Part shown: in pieces, positions 1 through 8,653 of the stretch
Layout: every line of letters starts with the position of its first letter
Numbering within the stretch: position 1 is the first letter of the stretch
Assembly (NCBI GenBank): GCA_012510495.1
Contig: JAAZHX010000109.1
Span: 1 to 64,000 of the forward strand
Reading direction: 5' to 3'
DNA length: 64,000 nucleotides
From: Smithella sp.
GTDB lineage: Bacteria > Desulfobacterota > Syntrophia > Syntrophales > Smithellaceae
The notes under the pieces: model-generated
Told to the model about the DNA's origin: nothing
What the model saw: the letters and a program-made list of their open reading frames with translations, nothing else
The model's database searches: none
Program-made: the position numbers and the translations under genes

Positions 1-636
1 GTAAAAAACATCGTCCAGGCCTGCCGGGACGACAATATTACCATCATTCATTACAGCACGGACTACGTTTTTGACGGAAACGCCAATCGCCCTTACACGG
101 AAGAAGCCCCCTGCAATCCGATCAACATTTACGGAGCTTCCAAACTGACGGGTGAACACCATCTGAAGCGTCTGACGGACAATTTTATTCTGATCCGGAC
201 CGCCTGGCTCTACGGCGCAAAAGGGAAAAACTTCGTTTCGGCCATTCTGGAGCGGGCCAGAGAGACGGGCCGACTGACGGTCGTTGACGATCAGATGGGC
301 TCGCCCACCTGTACGCGTGATCTGGCGGCGGCGACGGAGCTTCTGGTGGATAAAAACGCCCGCGGCATTTTCCATGTGACCAACCGCGGATGCTGTACCT
401 GGTATGATTTCGCGCGCAAAATTCTGAAGGAGGCCCACCTGGATCAGGTCGAACTGGCTCCGATGAAAACCGGTGAGTTGCAGCGGGCGGCCAGACGCCC
501 GGCTTACAGTGTGCTCGGCATGCAAAAGTTTGTGGCCGTAACCGGTAAGACCATGCAGCCCTGGCAGCTCGCGTTTTCGGATTACTATTCGTTTGTCGCC
601 AGCCGGACCTGCATGAGCCCGCCGGGAACGGCTTGA
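1..636 (+). CDS. rfbD: dTDP-4-dehydrorhamnose reductase, C-terminal part (5' end outside window)
   Basis: The open frame runs from base 1 and covers 211 residues, so only the C-terminal two thirds of a protein of about 290 residues is present. The product is an extended short-chain dehydrogenase of the RmlD type, which reduces dTDP-6-deoxy-L-lyxo-4-hexulose to dTDP-L-rhamnose in the cytoplasm for surface polysaccharide synthesis. Visible markers are the STDYVFDG strand at residues 19-26, the catalytic YGASK (Tyr44, Lys48 of the fragment), the LIRTAWLYG strand and the QMGSPTC segment typical of RmlD. A 28-bp perfect palindrome follows the stop. The family call is firm; the rhamnose assignment rests on family resemblance. 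Confidence 0.9.
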   Translation, partial: VKNIVQACRDDNITIIHYSTDYVFDGNANRPYTEEAPCNPINIYGASKLTGEHHLKRLTDNFILIRTAWLYGAKGKNFVSAILERARETGRLTVVDDQMGSPTCTRDLAAATELLVDKNARGIFHVTNRGCCTWYDFARKILKEAHLDQVELAPMKTGELQRAARRPAYSVLGMQKFVAVTGKTMQPWQLAFSDYYSFVASRTCMSPPGTA

Positions 637-675
637 AAGTGCGGCACATCGGAATAGCCCTGGCATACGCACACG

Positions 676-703
676 GGAACAAGGGGTTGCAACCCCTTGT
701 TCC
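676..703. repeat. Perfect 28-bp palindrome after rfbD
   Basis: The two arms are exact reverse complements (GGAACAAGGGGTTGC read inward from each end) and meet at a central TTGCAA. Folded RNA would form a long hairpin. A T-run lies about 22 bases further on (after ggaaag), which is too far for a canonical intrinsic terminator. The form resembles REP-type dispersed intergenic palindromes. Confidence 0.7.
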
Positions 704-795
704 AGGCGGCCGACCGGCGGAAAGTTTTTTAAATGAATTCCTGCCGGACGTATGATATAACCACAGCCAATCCCATCAGGATGGAGGTGTCGCCC

Positions 796-3543
796 ATGCG
801 AAATATATTCAAGGTCGTTTTCTGGGGTCTGATTTCCGCCGCGGCTCTGATGCTGCAGGGCTGCCTCGTCTCCACACCATCCACACTCATCACGCCGGAA
901 ATCCGGTCTTTGTATGAAGGGGAATATAAAGTTGATCCCTACATGAAGAAACATGTGCCGCTCTCGACGGCCGTCTTGCCCTTTGTCGATTTGTCCGGAA
1001 GCAAGGAAGGGGGAGACGCCATGCGGCGCGGCTTCTACAACCATTTCAGTTCCCTTCCCTTCAAAGATATGGAACTTTATAAGGTGGATGACCTGCTCGC
1101 GAAGGCGGGGTTGACCGACGCGGAGGTGATCCGTAAAACTTCGCCGCAGAAACTGGGTGAAATTCTGGGCGTTGACGCGGTCGTTTTCGGCGAGGTCTCC
1201 GATTTCGACAAATATTTTGCGGTCCTCTATTCGCAGGTTGCCGTGGGCGCTCAAGTGAAGATGTACGATACAAAAACCGGCAATTTTCTGTGGAGCGGTA
1301 AACACAAGGTGCGCAAGCACGAAGGCGGCGTCTCCACCAATCCCGTCGGCATTATCGCCACGGTGATCGCGACCGCCCTGAATGTCCGCGATATTCAGCT
1401 GCTGCGCGCCAACGATGATCTGTTTCGCGACATGGTCAAGACCATTCCGACGCCGTCCCTGGCCCAGGCCAAACGTCCTCCGGTGATTTCGCTCCTCACG
1501 CAGGACACCAAGGGGCTGCCGAAAAAGGCAGGCGATGAGATCAAAGTAGTCATTCAGGGAACGCCGAATATGCAAGCCTCTTTTGACATCGGCCAATACC
1601 GGAAGCGCATCGAAATGCAGGAGGTTGAGCCGGGCGGTTATTACGGCATCTATAAAGTGGTGCCGGGGGACAACATCGAGAAAGCCATCGTCACCGGCTT
1701 TCTCACGGACGATTCCGGAAATACCGCCCACTGGGTGGACGCGATCGGATCAGTCACGCTGGACACCACGCCTCCGGATCAACCCGCGGCCGTTTCGTCA
1801 ACGGGAAGAAACAAGCTGGTGGCGCTGCGCTGGGAGAAGAACGCCGCGGCGGATTTGGCCGGCTATCTGATTTACCGATCCGACACGCCGCTGTCCGGCT
1901 ACGTTCAGATCGGCAAGACGGAGCTGAACGAGTATAAGGATGCCGATCAGACACTGGTCAACTCCCGAACGTATTATTACCGGATTTCGGCCGTGGATTT
2001 TGCCGGTAATGAAAGCCGGATGGCACAGGCGCAGGGCATGCCGATTGCGCCGGGACCGACGCCGGTTGCCGGAACCATCGACGCGGATACCACCTGGTAT
2101 TCGGGCGCCAGCCCCTATATTCTGGAATCCAATGTCACGGTAAAAGACAAGGCGCTTTTAACCATTGAACCGGGGACGGAAATTCAGTCCAAAAGCGGAG
2201 CGCTGATTGTCGAGGGGCGAATTTCGGCCCGGGGCGACAACGACCGCATTATCCGCTTTGACTCGGCGGAGGAAAACCAACTCTGGCCGGGCATTTCGTT
2301 TGCCAGCGTGAAGGACCGGGACAACCAGCTGGCGTTTGTCCGTGTGCGAAACGCGCGAATTGCCGTTTTGTGTAAGGCTTCATCGCCCACCATTGAGAAA
2401 TCCGAGTTTACGCAAAACCAGGAAGCGATCCGGATTCAGGGAGCCTTTTCCAAACCGATCATCAGCAAGAATGCGCTTTATAAAAACAAAGGAGTCGCGA
2501 TCTCCGTCAGTGACGGGGCCGCGCCGCGCATTTTCGAAAACACCATCAACGACAACGAGAATACCGGATTGGCGGTGGATTCCGCAGCGGCGGAAATTTC
2601 GCAAAACACGATCACGCGGAACAAAAATAACGGCATTGTGGTCAAAGGCGCGCAAGCCGTCATTTCTCAAAACAACCTGGTCGATAATCAGCCTTACAAC
2701 CTGTTTGGCGAGATGAAAGGCGCGCCGACAAAGGCGCTGAACAACTGGTGGGGCAGTGCAAAAATGGCGGTCATCCTGTCCGGAATACACGGACGGGTCG
2801 ATATCGGCTCCGTGCTGGATGGTCCCCACCCGCAGGGCAAGACGCTGGCCGTGCCGATCCTGGATAAAAAACTCGAAGACGCGATCCGGGCGGATGCCTA
2901 TCTGATTTTATCGCACAGCCCCTACCGCCTGGCCAAGGATGTGGTCATTGACGGGGGCGCCACCCTCTATATCGAACCCGGGGTGGTTGTCGAATTCGAA
3001 CAGGGAACGTCCTTCATTACCAAAAACGGCGGCCTGGTCGCGAGGGGAACCAGGGAAAAGCCGATTACCTTTACCGCAGCTTCTTCGTCGCCCGCTCCGG
3101 GCTTTTACATCAGCGCCGTGCGGTTTTCCGAATCCACCAAGGTCAACAGCGCTTTTGCCTATTGCATCGTGAAATATGCGACCACCGCTTTTGATGTTTA
3201 TACGGGATCGCCCGAAATATCCTACAGCTACATTGCGCATGCCTCGCAGGGCGCCGTTTATTGCCGTAAAGACGCAACCCCGGTTCTCTCCTACAACACC
3301 TTTGCGCAAAATCAGGGCGAAGGCGCAATCCAATGCGTCGGCTCGGCCAATCCGAAAATTTTTCAAAACAACTTTATCGACAACGCCGTAGCCGTGCAAA
3401 GCTTTTCGTCGATTTACATCGACGCCCGCAACAACTGGTGGGGCGGCTCTCCTCCCGATCCTAAAATTTTCTGGGGGGAGAACATCAACACAAAACCCTG
3501 GCTGGAACAGGCCAACCCGAAGGCTTTCACGGAAAGACATTGA
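796..3543 (+). CDS. Lipoprotein: GNA1162-like (DUF799) head, FN3 domain, right-handed beta-helix tail
   Basis: The chosen ATG has GGAGGTG eight bases upstream; a longer frame from 733 has no such site. The 915-residue product starts with a lipoprotein signal (hydrophobic segment, lipobox LQGC, Cys23). Residues about 24-235 resemble the GNA1162/DUF799 lipoprotein family (STAVLPFVDLSGSKEGG, VDAVVFGEVSDF). A fibronectin type III-like module follows at about 330-415 (GYLIYRSD, RTYYYRISAVDFAGNES). The remainder up to the end is a parallel beta-helix with periodic short repeats (ENTINDNENTG, QNTITRNKNNG) and two NNWWG motifs, as in NosD/CASH proteins. It is predicted to be anchored in an outer or inner membrane leaflet and exposed to the periplasm or surface. 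The substrate is unknown; beta-helices often bind or cut polysaccharide, but no catalytic residues were identified. Confidence 0.8.
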   Translation: MRNIFKVVFWGLISAAALMLQGCLVSTPSTLITPEIRSLYEGEYKVDPYMKKHVPLSTAVLPFVDLSGSKEGGDAMRRGFYNHFSSLPFKDMELYKVDDLLAKAGLTDAEVIRKTSPQKLGEILGVDAVVFGEVSDFDKYFAVLYSQVAVGAQVKMYDTKTGNFLWSGKHKVRKHEGGVSTNPVGIIATVIATALNVRDIQLLRANDDLFRDMVKTIPTPSLAQAKRPPVISLLTQDTKGLPKKAGDEIKVVIQGTPNMQASFDIGQYRKRIEMQEVEPGGYYGIYKVVPGDNIEKAIVTGFLTDDSGNTAHWVDAIGSVTLDTTPPDQPAAVSSTGRNKLVALRWEKNAAADLAGYLIYRSDTPLSGYVQIGKTELNEYKDADQTLVNSRTYYYRISAVDFAGNESRMAQAQGMPIAPGPTPVAGTIDADTTWYSGASPYILESNVTVKDKALLTIEPGTEIQSKSGALIVEGRISARGDNDRIIRFDSAEENQLWPGISFASVKDRDNQLAFVRVRNARIAVLCKASSPTIEKSEFTQNQEAIRIQGAFSKPIISKNALYKNKGVAISVSDGAAPRIFENTINDNENTGLAVDSAAAEISQNTITRNKNNGIVVKGAQAVISQNNLVDNQPYNLFGEMKGAPTKALNNWWGSAKMAVILSGIHGRVDIGSVLDGPHPQGKTLAVPILDKKLEDAIRADAYLILSHSPYRLAKDVVIDGGATLYIEPGVVVEFEQGTSFITKNGGLVARGTREKPITFTAASSSPAPGFYISAVRFSESTKVNSAFAYCIVKYATTAFDVYTGSPEISYSYIAHASQGAVYCRKDATPVLSYNTFAQNQGEGAIQCVGSANPKIFQNNFIDNAVAVQSFSSIYIDARNNWWGGSPPDPKIFWGENINTKPWLEQANPKAFTERH

Positions 3544-3597
3544 CACCGACAGGTTATTTTCCTATAGTCCCGCAGCCTTGGAAACGGAGCGCTGTGG

Positions 3598-5544
3598 GTG
3601 ATTTATTTTCGCAATGTCAGTTTGTCTTTTCTGGACAGACACCTGTTCGACCGGATTTCCTGGACGATTCATCCCAAAAGCCGTATCGGACTGGTGGGCG
3701 ATAACGGCACCGGGAAAACGACGCTCTTTCGCGTCATCCTCGACCTGGTGCATCCCGACTCCGGCGTCATCGAAATCTCCGGCCGGAAACAGAAAAAAAT
3801 CGGCTATCTTCCGCAAGACCCGGTTGAGCTGGAAGCCACCGGCCTCATCGAATTCCTGCGCCGGAAAAGCGGCATCGCCCAATTGGAAGAGGACCTCCGC
3901 AACCTGGAGCGACAAATTTCACAGATGCAATCCAATACGCACGAGTACGGCGAGCTTTCGCGCCGCTACGCGCAGGCGACAGCCGAATTTTCCGCCCGCG
4001 ACGGATACGCCTTCGAAGCCCGGTCCAAACAAATCCTCAAAGGGTTTGGTTTCCGCCAAGGCGATTTTGACAAAACCTGCGACGTGTTTTCCGGCGGATG
4101 GAAAATGCGCATTCTCCTGACTTCCATTCTGCTTTCCCAACCGGATATCATGCTGCTGGACGAACCGACCAACCACCTCGATACGGAAAGCATGGAGTGG
4201 CTGGAGGCCTACCTCAAAGACTATTCCGGAACCATTCTGGTCGTGTCCCACGATCATTTCTTCCTGGATAAGATCGCCACGTCAATCGCGGAACTCGCCG
4301 GCCGCCGCATTCACCTGTATCCGGGCAACTACACAACCTATCTGACCGAAAAGAAACGCCGGCGCGAAGCGCTGAAAAAAGAAATGGAACTGCAAAAAGC
4401 GCAGATCAAAAAAATCGAAGGTTTTGTGGAGCGGTTCCGCTACAAGGCCACCAAGGCATCCCAGGTGCAAAGCCGCATCAAAATGCTGGAGAAATTCAGA
4501 GACCTTCAGTCGGAAGGCAACGCCAAAAGCGTTGTCATGAAATTTCCGGAAGGCAAAAAAAGCGTGAAAGAAGTGGTCGCGGTTTCCGACCTGGCACAGG
4601 TTTACGGCGATCTGACGGTTTTTTCCAATTTGAATTTTTCGCTTTTCCGGGGCGACAGGGCGGCCTTCGTCGGCGTGAACGGATCGGGAAAATCCACGCT
4701 ATCCAGGCTTTTGAGTATCTCGGAAAAACCCGCCCACGGTTCTGTCACGTACGGAGACGGGGTGAACATGGCTTTTTTTTCACAGGAAAGCTCTCAAAAT
4801 CTGAATTATGCAAACAACATTTGGGAAGAAGTGCAGGGGGTTTCGACGTCCGCCGACGATCAGGCCAAACGCAACCTGCTGGGAGCGTTTCTCTTTTCAG
4901 GAGATGATATTTTCAAACCCGTCGGCGTCCTGTCCGGCGGTGAAAAATCACGCCTGGCGCTTTTAAAAATCATGCTGCTCGACACCAACTTCCTGGTGCT
5001 GGATGAACCGACCAATCATCTGGATATCAAAACCAAAGATGTTTTTCAAAATGCCCTGCTCCATTATTCCGGAACGGTGGCGATTGTTTCCCATGACCGT
5101 TACTTCCTGGATCGCCTGGTCAACAAGGTTTTTGAACTCAAGGATGGGACGATCAGGGCTTACGCGGGAAATTATTCCTACTTTATTGAAAAGCGCGCCG
5201 GGCAGACGGCGGACACGAACCGGAAAAGGGAGCGGGAAGAGACGGCAGAAGAAAAAAGGACTTCCCTGAAAGATCAAAGAAGACTGGAAGCGGAAGAGCG
5301 CAACCGGCGATCGAAAATTCTCAATGCCATTAAAAAAGAACTGGCCGCGCTGGAAGAAAAAATTGCCGGGATGGAGGCCCGCAAAGCCGACTGTGAAAAA
5401 TTGCTGTGCGATCCGCAAACGCACAAAACCCCGCCGAAAATCAAAGAACTTCAGATGGAATTCAAAAGCATCCAGGATGCACTGACGTCGGCTTACACTC
5501 TCTGGGCGGATCTTTCCTGCAGGATGGAAGAAGCCGGTTTGTAA
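3598..5544 (+). CDS. ABC-F family ATPase (ribosome-associated type)
   Basis: The product of 648 residues carries two ABC domains in one chain and no membrane segment, the pattern of soluble ABC-F translation factors (EttA/Uup/YheS group). The first domain has Walker A GDNGTGKTT, signature FSGGWKMR and Walker B LLDEPTNHLD. The second has GVNGSGKST, LSGGEKSR and VLDEPTNHLD. A charged linker rich in Lys and Glu lies between them at about residues 240-320. The C-terminal 120 residues form a charged coiled coil (EEKRTSLKDQRRLEAEE), as in Uup and YheS. Such proteins bind the ribosomal E site. The start is a GTG with GGAG eight bases upstream. The exact subfamily was not determined. Confidence 0.9.
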   Translation: MIYFRNVSLSFLDRHLFDRISWTIHPKSRIGLVGDNGTGKTTLFRVILDLVHPDSGVIEISGRKQKKIGYLPQDPVELEATGLIEFLRRKSGIAQLEEDLRNLERQISQMQSNTHEYGELSRRYAQATAEFSARDGYAFEARSKQILKGFGFRQGDFDKTCDVFSGGWKMRILLTSILLSQPDIMLLDEPTNHLDTESMEWLEAYLKDYSGTILVVSHDHFFLDKIATSIAELAGRRIHLYPGNYTTYLTEKKRRREALKKEMELQKAQIKKIEGFVERFRYKATKASQVQSRIKMLEKFRDLQSEGNAKSVVMKFPEGKKSVKEVVAVSDLAQVYGDLTVFSNLNFSLFRGDRAAFVGVNGSGKSTLSRLLSISEKPAHGSVTYGDGVNMAFFSQESSQNLNYANNIWEEVQGVSTSADDQAKRNLLGAFLFSGDDIFKPVGVLSGGEKSRLALLKIMLLDTNFLVLDEPTNHLDIKTKDVFQNALLHYSGTVAIVSHDRYFLDRLVNKVFELKDGTIRAYAGNYSYFIEKRAGQTADTNRKREREETAEEKRTSLKDQRRLEAEERNRRSKILNAIKKELAALEEKIAGMEARKADCEKLLCDPQTHKTPPKIKELQMEFKSIQDALTSAYTLWADLSCRMEEAGL

Positions 5545-5602
5545 CGGACCGGCAAAGAACCGCCGCGACGTTTTTCTGCGGCAGCCGCCTGGGGCAAGGG
5601 GA

Positions 5603-6121
5603 TTACGCCCCGTCCAGGCCCGAGCGTTCCATATGCTGATACCAGGTGGCCGGGTCCACCAGAAATTCTTCTGTATCCTTCAGCGACAGCAGGTGCTGCC
5701 GCTCCACCCGGGCAAGCATTTCAAAAAACGCAACCTCTTTGGCATCCGTGCATTGTTTGGCCAGTTTGGAATACAAGGCGACGCCGCGGGCCTCGAAATC
5801 AATCGCCGTGCGAACCGCTTTGAGTTCATCTTCCGTGCCGGTGATGCGGGCGGACTTTTTCCCGGACATGCCCTGCAACACGCTCCCGGTTGAGGACGGC
5901 CGTACTTTCAGGGGAATCGTGGCCGGCCATTTCTTCGCCTTCATCCATTTCGCGTGGAGTTTTTTCAACATCTCGTAATGTTCTTTTTCCTCATCGGCAA
6001 TCTGTTTGAACATGTTTTTACCGGCCATGTTCTTGGTCTTGCGGGCTTGGGCCAGGTAAAACTCACGCTCCTTTTCTTCATTTTCCAAAGCAAAGGCCAG
6101 TGCATTCATTCTTTTTTCCAT
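5603..6121 (-). CDS. Ferritin-like / rubrerythrin-family diiron protein
   Basis: This 172-residue protein has the two-repeat ferritin-like pattern. Helix one has ALENEEKEREFYLAQA, helix two IADEEKEHYEML (ExxH), helix three AIDFEARGVALYSKLA and helix four LARVERQHLLSL (ExxH), supplying the carboxylate and histidine ligands of a diiron site. There is no rubredoxin-like CxxC tail, so it is not a complete rubrerythrin. Such proteins detoxify peroxide or handle iron in anaerobes; the exact role here is inferred. The ATG has GAAGGGGG upstream, and a strong sigma-70-type promoter lies 37-65 bases before it. Confidence 0.82.
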   Translation of the reverse strand: MEKRMNALAFALENEEKEREFYLAQARKTKNMAGKNMFKQIADEEKEHYEMLKKLHAKWMKAKKWPATIPLKVRPSSTGSVLQGMSGKKSARITGTEDELKAVRTAIDFEARGVALYSKLAKQCTDAKEVAFFEMLARVERQHLLSLKDTEEFLVDPATWYQHMERSGLDGA

Positions 6122-6157
6122 GAAACCCCCTTCGGCGAATGATTGTATTTACGTGGT

Positions 6158-6186
6158 ATTATAGAAGATATTGCAAATTCAGGCAA
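6158..6186 (-). promoter_or_regulatory. Sigma-70-type promoter for the ferritin-like gene
   Basis: On the minus strand TTGCCT (6186-6181) and a perfect TATAAT (6163-6158) are separated by 17 bases, upstream of the ATG at 6121. Confidence 0.7.
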
Positions 6187-6204
6187 TACGTTTTTTCAGA
6201 AAGC

Positions 6205-7125
6205 CTATTTCAGAAAACCCTGAATGATCCGGTTCACGGCCTGGTCATAGGTCAATCCCAAGCTCATCAGTTTGGTTAACTGATCATTCGCAATCTTGCC
6301 GATCGAAGCTTCGTGGGTCAACTCCGCGTCGGGATGGCCTGCTTTCAACGACGGCATGGTCTCATTGGTTCCGTTGTCCATGATAATCGCGTCGCACTCG
6401 ATATGGCCGTAGCATTTGTTTTGCGCATCGATGGTCGCATAAAGTATCTGCTTGGAATTGCCCTTCATCACCGAACGTGAAATCATATTGGCCCGGCTTC
6501 CCGCGCCTTTCAAAACGATGTTATTGGTGGATACGGCCGTTTGCTCACCGTCGGTCAAAACCCTCTCGGTGATCAGCAGGAGGCTATCCGACTCCAGAAC
6601 CGCTTCATTGACGCGGTTGGCTTCATCCACGCCGCCGATCTGCGTCAATTCCATTTCCGCATGCGCGCCTTCGGCCAGAAAGACTTTGGTCGTCGGATTA
6701 AGCGACCGGCGGCCCGTGCCTGCGCCGGATGCATAGTGCTTTTCAACATACGTCACCTTCGCTCTTTTCCCGACCTTGAATTCATGAATCCCCGCATGCC
6801 CTTCCGGCTCGGAAGTGCCGCAGTGAATCCCGCAGCCGGCAACAATCGTGACGTCGGCGTCATCGCCGATAATGAAGGCATTATACACCACGTCATACAG
6901 ACCGGCCTGGCTTAAAATCACGGGAATATGAACCGACTCATTTTTCGTCCCCGGTTTGATTTTGACAATAATGCCGGTTTCATCGTCGTTGGTTTCAATG
7001 TTGATGTTGGCCGATACATGACGGCTCAACAGTTTGCCGTTTTTTCGTATATTGTAGGCGCCTTTCGGCAATTCCTCCAGTTCGGCGACAGTTTTCAATA
7101 ATTTTCTATCGATAGCATCCAGCAT
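6205..7125 (-). CDS. SufBD-fold scaffold protein of a minimal SUF system (SmsB-like)
   Basis: The product is a 306-residue SufB/SufD family protein, much shorter than SufB (about 480) or SufD (about 420), and it is the only one beside the SufC-type ATPase. This two-gene arrangement matches the minimal SUF (SmsCB) systems described in archaea and deep-branching anaerobes for Fe-S cluster assembly. Visible features are the beta-helix core, GCGIHCGTSEPEGHAGIHEF, the VEKHYASG strand and the C-terminal SLKAGHPDAELTHEASIGKIA segment with a conserved Glu and His. The ATG at 7125 has AAGGAG six bases upstream; the reading frame overlaps the end of the ATPase gene by 20 bases, suggesting translational coupling. 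Confidence 0.85.
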   Translation of the reverse strand: MLDAIDRKLLKTVAELEELPKGAYNIRKNGKLLSRHVSANINIETNDDETGIIVKIKPGTKNESVHIPVILSQAGLYDVVYNAFIIGDDADVTIVAGCGIHCGTSEPEGHAGIHEFKVGKRAKVTYVEKHYASGAGTGRRSLNPTTKVFLAEGAHAEMELTQIGGVDEANRVNEAVLESDSLLLITERVLTDGEQTAVSTNNIVLKGAGSRANMISRSVMKGNSKQILYATIDAQNKCYGHIECDAIIMDNGTNETMPSLKAGHPDAELTHEASIGKIANDQLTKLMSLGLTYDQAVNRIIQGFLK

Positions 7126-7864
7126 CGCCATCTCCTTCGCAGCTATTCCGGTACGTACACACACTCAGGTCATCCAGCAGCGGCATGGCGCCTTCCAGAT
7201 TACCGCTATAAACGATCTTGCCCGAATTAATGATCATCACCACATCCGCCGCCTCCAGAAAGGCTTTGTTATGGCTGACCACGATGGTGGTGGCGCGATT
7301 CTCAGCCAGCTCTTTTTTCAGGAGACTCACCATCGGGCCGATCGTCCATAAATCGATTCCCGTGTCCGGCTCATCATAAATCGCCAGTTTGGGATTGGCG
7401 GCGATGGTCGTCGCCAGCTCAATTTTTTTGATTTCACCGCCGGACAATCTGGCATCCACCTCTTTATCCAGAAAGGCCCGGGGGCAAATACCCACCCGGC
7501 CGAGAATCTCCAGCAGCTTGCTTTCCTCTTCAACGCCGGTAGCCACCGCCAGCAAATCACGAAACGTAATTCCTTTAAACCGGGCGGGCTGTTGAAAGCT
7601 GTACGCGATACCGGCTTTGGATCTCTCCGTGATCGTCAGCTTGGAAATATTTTGTCCATTGAAAAGAATGTCGCCGCTGGATACCGGGTTGATGCCCATG
7701 ATCAACTTTGCCAATGTGGTTTTGCCGCTGCCGTTGGGCCCGGTGATGACATAAAATTTCCCGTCGTCGAACGTAAAATCGATCCCATCGATGATGTTGC
7801 GCAGCCCGCCGCCGCTTTCCTCGCCATCGGGTACGGTAAAATACAGATTGTGTAATTCCAGCAT
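7106..7864 (-). CDS. SufC-type ATPase of the minimal SUF system (SmsC-like)
   Basis: This is a 252-residue cytoplasmic ABC ATPase with Walker A GPNGSGKTT (residues 42-50), Q-loop SFQQPARF, signature LSGGEIKK, Walker B LAIYDEPDTGID and switch His in VVSHNK. It is closest in pattern to SufC, which powers Fe-S cluster assembly on a SufBD scaffold, encoded next in the same operon. The C-terminus is unusual: three extra cysteines occur in the last 17 residues (VCTYRNSC, then DAGCYR). SufC proteins normally lack such a tail, so it may bind metal or a cluster, or may be neutral. A promoter lies 41-69 bases upstream. Confidence 0.9.
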   Translation of the reverse strand: MLELHNLYFTVPDGEESGGGLRNIIDGIDFTFDDGKFYVITGPNGSGKTTLAKLIMGINPVSSGDILFNGQNISKLTITERSKAGIAYSFQQPARFKGITFRDLLAVATGVEEESKLLEILGRVGICPRAFLDKEVDARLSGGEIKKIELATTIAANPKLAIYDEPDTGIDLWTIGPMVSLLKKELAENRATTIVVSHNKAFLEAADVVMIINSGKIVYSGNLEGAMPLLDDLSVCTYRNSCEGDGDAGCYR

Positions 7865-7904
7865 ATAATAAATCTGCCTTTTTTCTTAAGATTTGTTCGT
7901 CTCT

Positions 7905-7933
7905 GATATATGTTGCTTTGAAGATTCTGTCAA
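7905..7933 (-). promoter_or_regulatory. Sigma-70-type promoter for smsC-smsB
   Basis: On the minus strand TTGACA (7933-7928) is followed after 17 bases by TATATC (7910-7905), leaving a short leader before the SufC-type start codon. No Fe-S regulator site was recognised. Confidence 0.6.
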
Positions 7934-8082
7934 TAGACAGCTCATGATTTGTTGAAATTCGAAAAAAGCGCCGGGATACGCGGTGTGCCGCCGTCAACGC
8001 GAAGCATGAATTCCCGGGCTCTGAATAACCTCTGAAATGGGAAGCGGAAAGCCGGCGGAAGGAAAAGGAATCAGACGGATAC

Positions 8083-8119
8083 TTAAAGAGCAGGGAACTT
8101 GCGTCCTCCTGCTCTTTAA
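8083..8119 (-). terminator. Hairpin terminator downstream of the histone-like gene
   Basis: The arms TTAAAGAGCAGG and CCTGCTCTTTAA are exact 12-base complements around a 13-base loop. The structure lies 20 bases after the stop codon of the minus-strand gene; the stem itself ends in an A/T-rich run that could supply the U-tract. Confidence 0.65.
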
Positions 8120-8138
8120 ATGTTGATGGACAATCAAT

Positions 8139-8396
8139 TTACTTCTTGACTGCTTTTTTCACGACTTTCTTTTTCGCCACTGGCTTCTTTGCTGCAACTT
8201 TCTTCGCCGCCGGTTTCTTTGCCGCAACTTTCTTCGCTGCAACTTTCTTCGCCGCCGGTTTCTTTGCCGCAACTTTCTTTGTCGCAACTTTCTTTGCCGC
8301 CGGTTTCTTTGCTGCAACTTTCTTCGCCGCCGGTTTCTTCGCTGCCGGTTTCTTCGCTGCGGCCTTCTTCACGACTTTCTTTGCTGTTGCTGCCAT
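8139..8396 (-). CDS. Histone H1-like Lys/Ala/Pro repeat protein
   Basis: The 85-residue product is almost entirely repeats of KKxAAKKPAAKK and related units, with no other residue types except Val, Thr and Met. It matches the bacterial histone H1-like (HctB/AlgP tail type) nucleoid proteins, which bind DNA through unstructured basic tails. No globular domain is present. A good AAAGGAGG precedes the ATG (13 bases spacing) and a promoter with 17-base spacing lies upstream. Opposite-strand frames reading Phe/Ala repeats are shadows of the same repeat. Confidence 0.85.
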   Translation of the reverse strand: MAATAKKVVKKAAAKKPAAKKPAAKKVAAKKPAAKKVATKKVAAKKPAAKKVAAKKVAAKKPAAKKVAAKKPVAKKKVVKKAVKK

Positions 8397-8465
8397 TAGG
8401 TTTAGCCTCCTTTAATTGAGTTTACTTCTTCTTTGCAGAATCCGTAATCTTCCAAATGCGGCTCA

Positions 8466-8494
8466 ATACTACTTTATTTTTTCCTTTCGGTCAA
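8466..8494 (-). promoter_or_regulatory. Sigma-70-type promoter for the histone-like gene
   Basis: TTGACC (8494-8489) and TAGTAT (8471-8466) on the minus strand are 17 bases apart. The flank further upstream (about 8495-8540) is a strongly A/T-rich tract that could act as an UP element. Confidence 0.6.
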
Positions 8495-8653
8495 CAAAAA
8501 CTATAAAAATTATTTACTTTTTTTTATTTTTTTCAAAAGGATTTTTGCGGATAAAAAAGACTGCGAAAAATATTTGACGGAAGCGCCGCAAAAAAACAGC
8601 AACGGGACGGAATCGTGAAACCCTTTGGCGACAAGGCTCTCATGCTTTTCGGA

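Noticed and set aside
8139-8396. Lys/Ala repeat as CRISPR-like array
   Set aside because: Repeat units are contiguous codons of a protein, with no spacers. No CRISPR array was found anywhere in the window.
8146-8419. Plus-strand Phe/Ala and Leu/Ser repeat frames opposite the histone-like gene
   Set aside because: They are antisense shadows of the Lys/Ala repeat.
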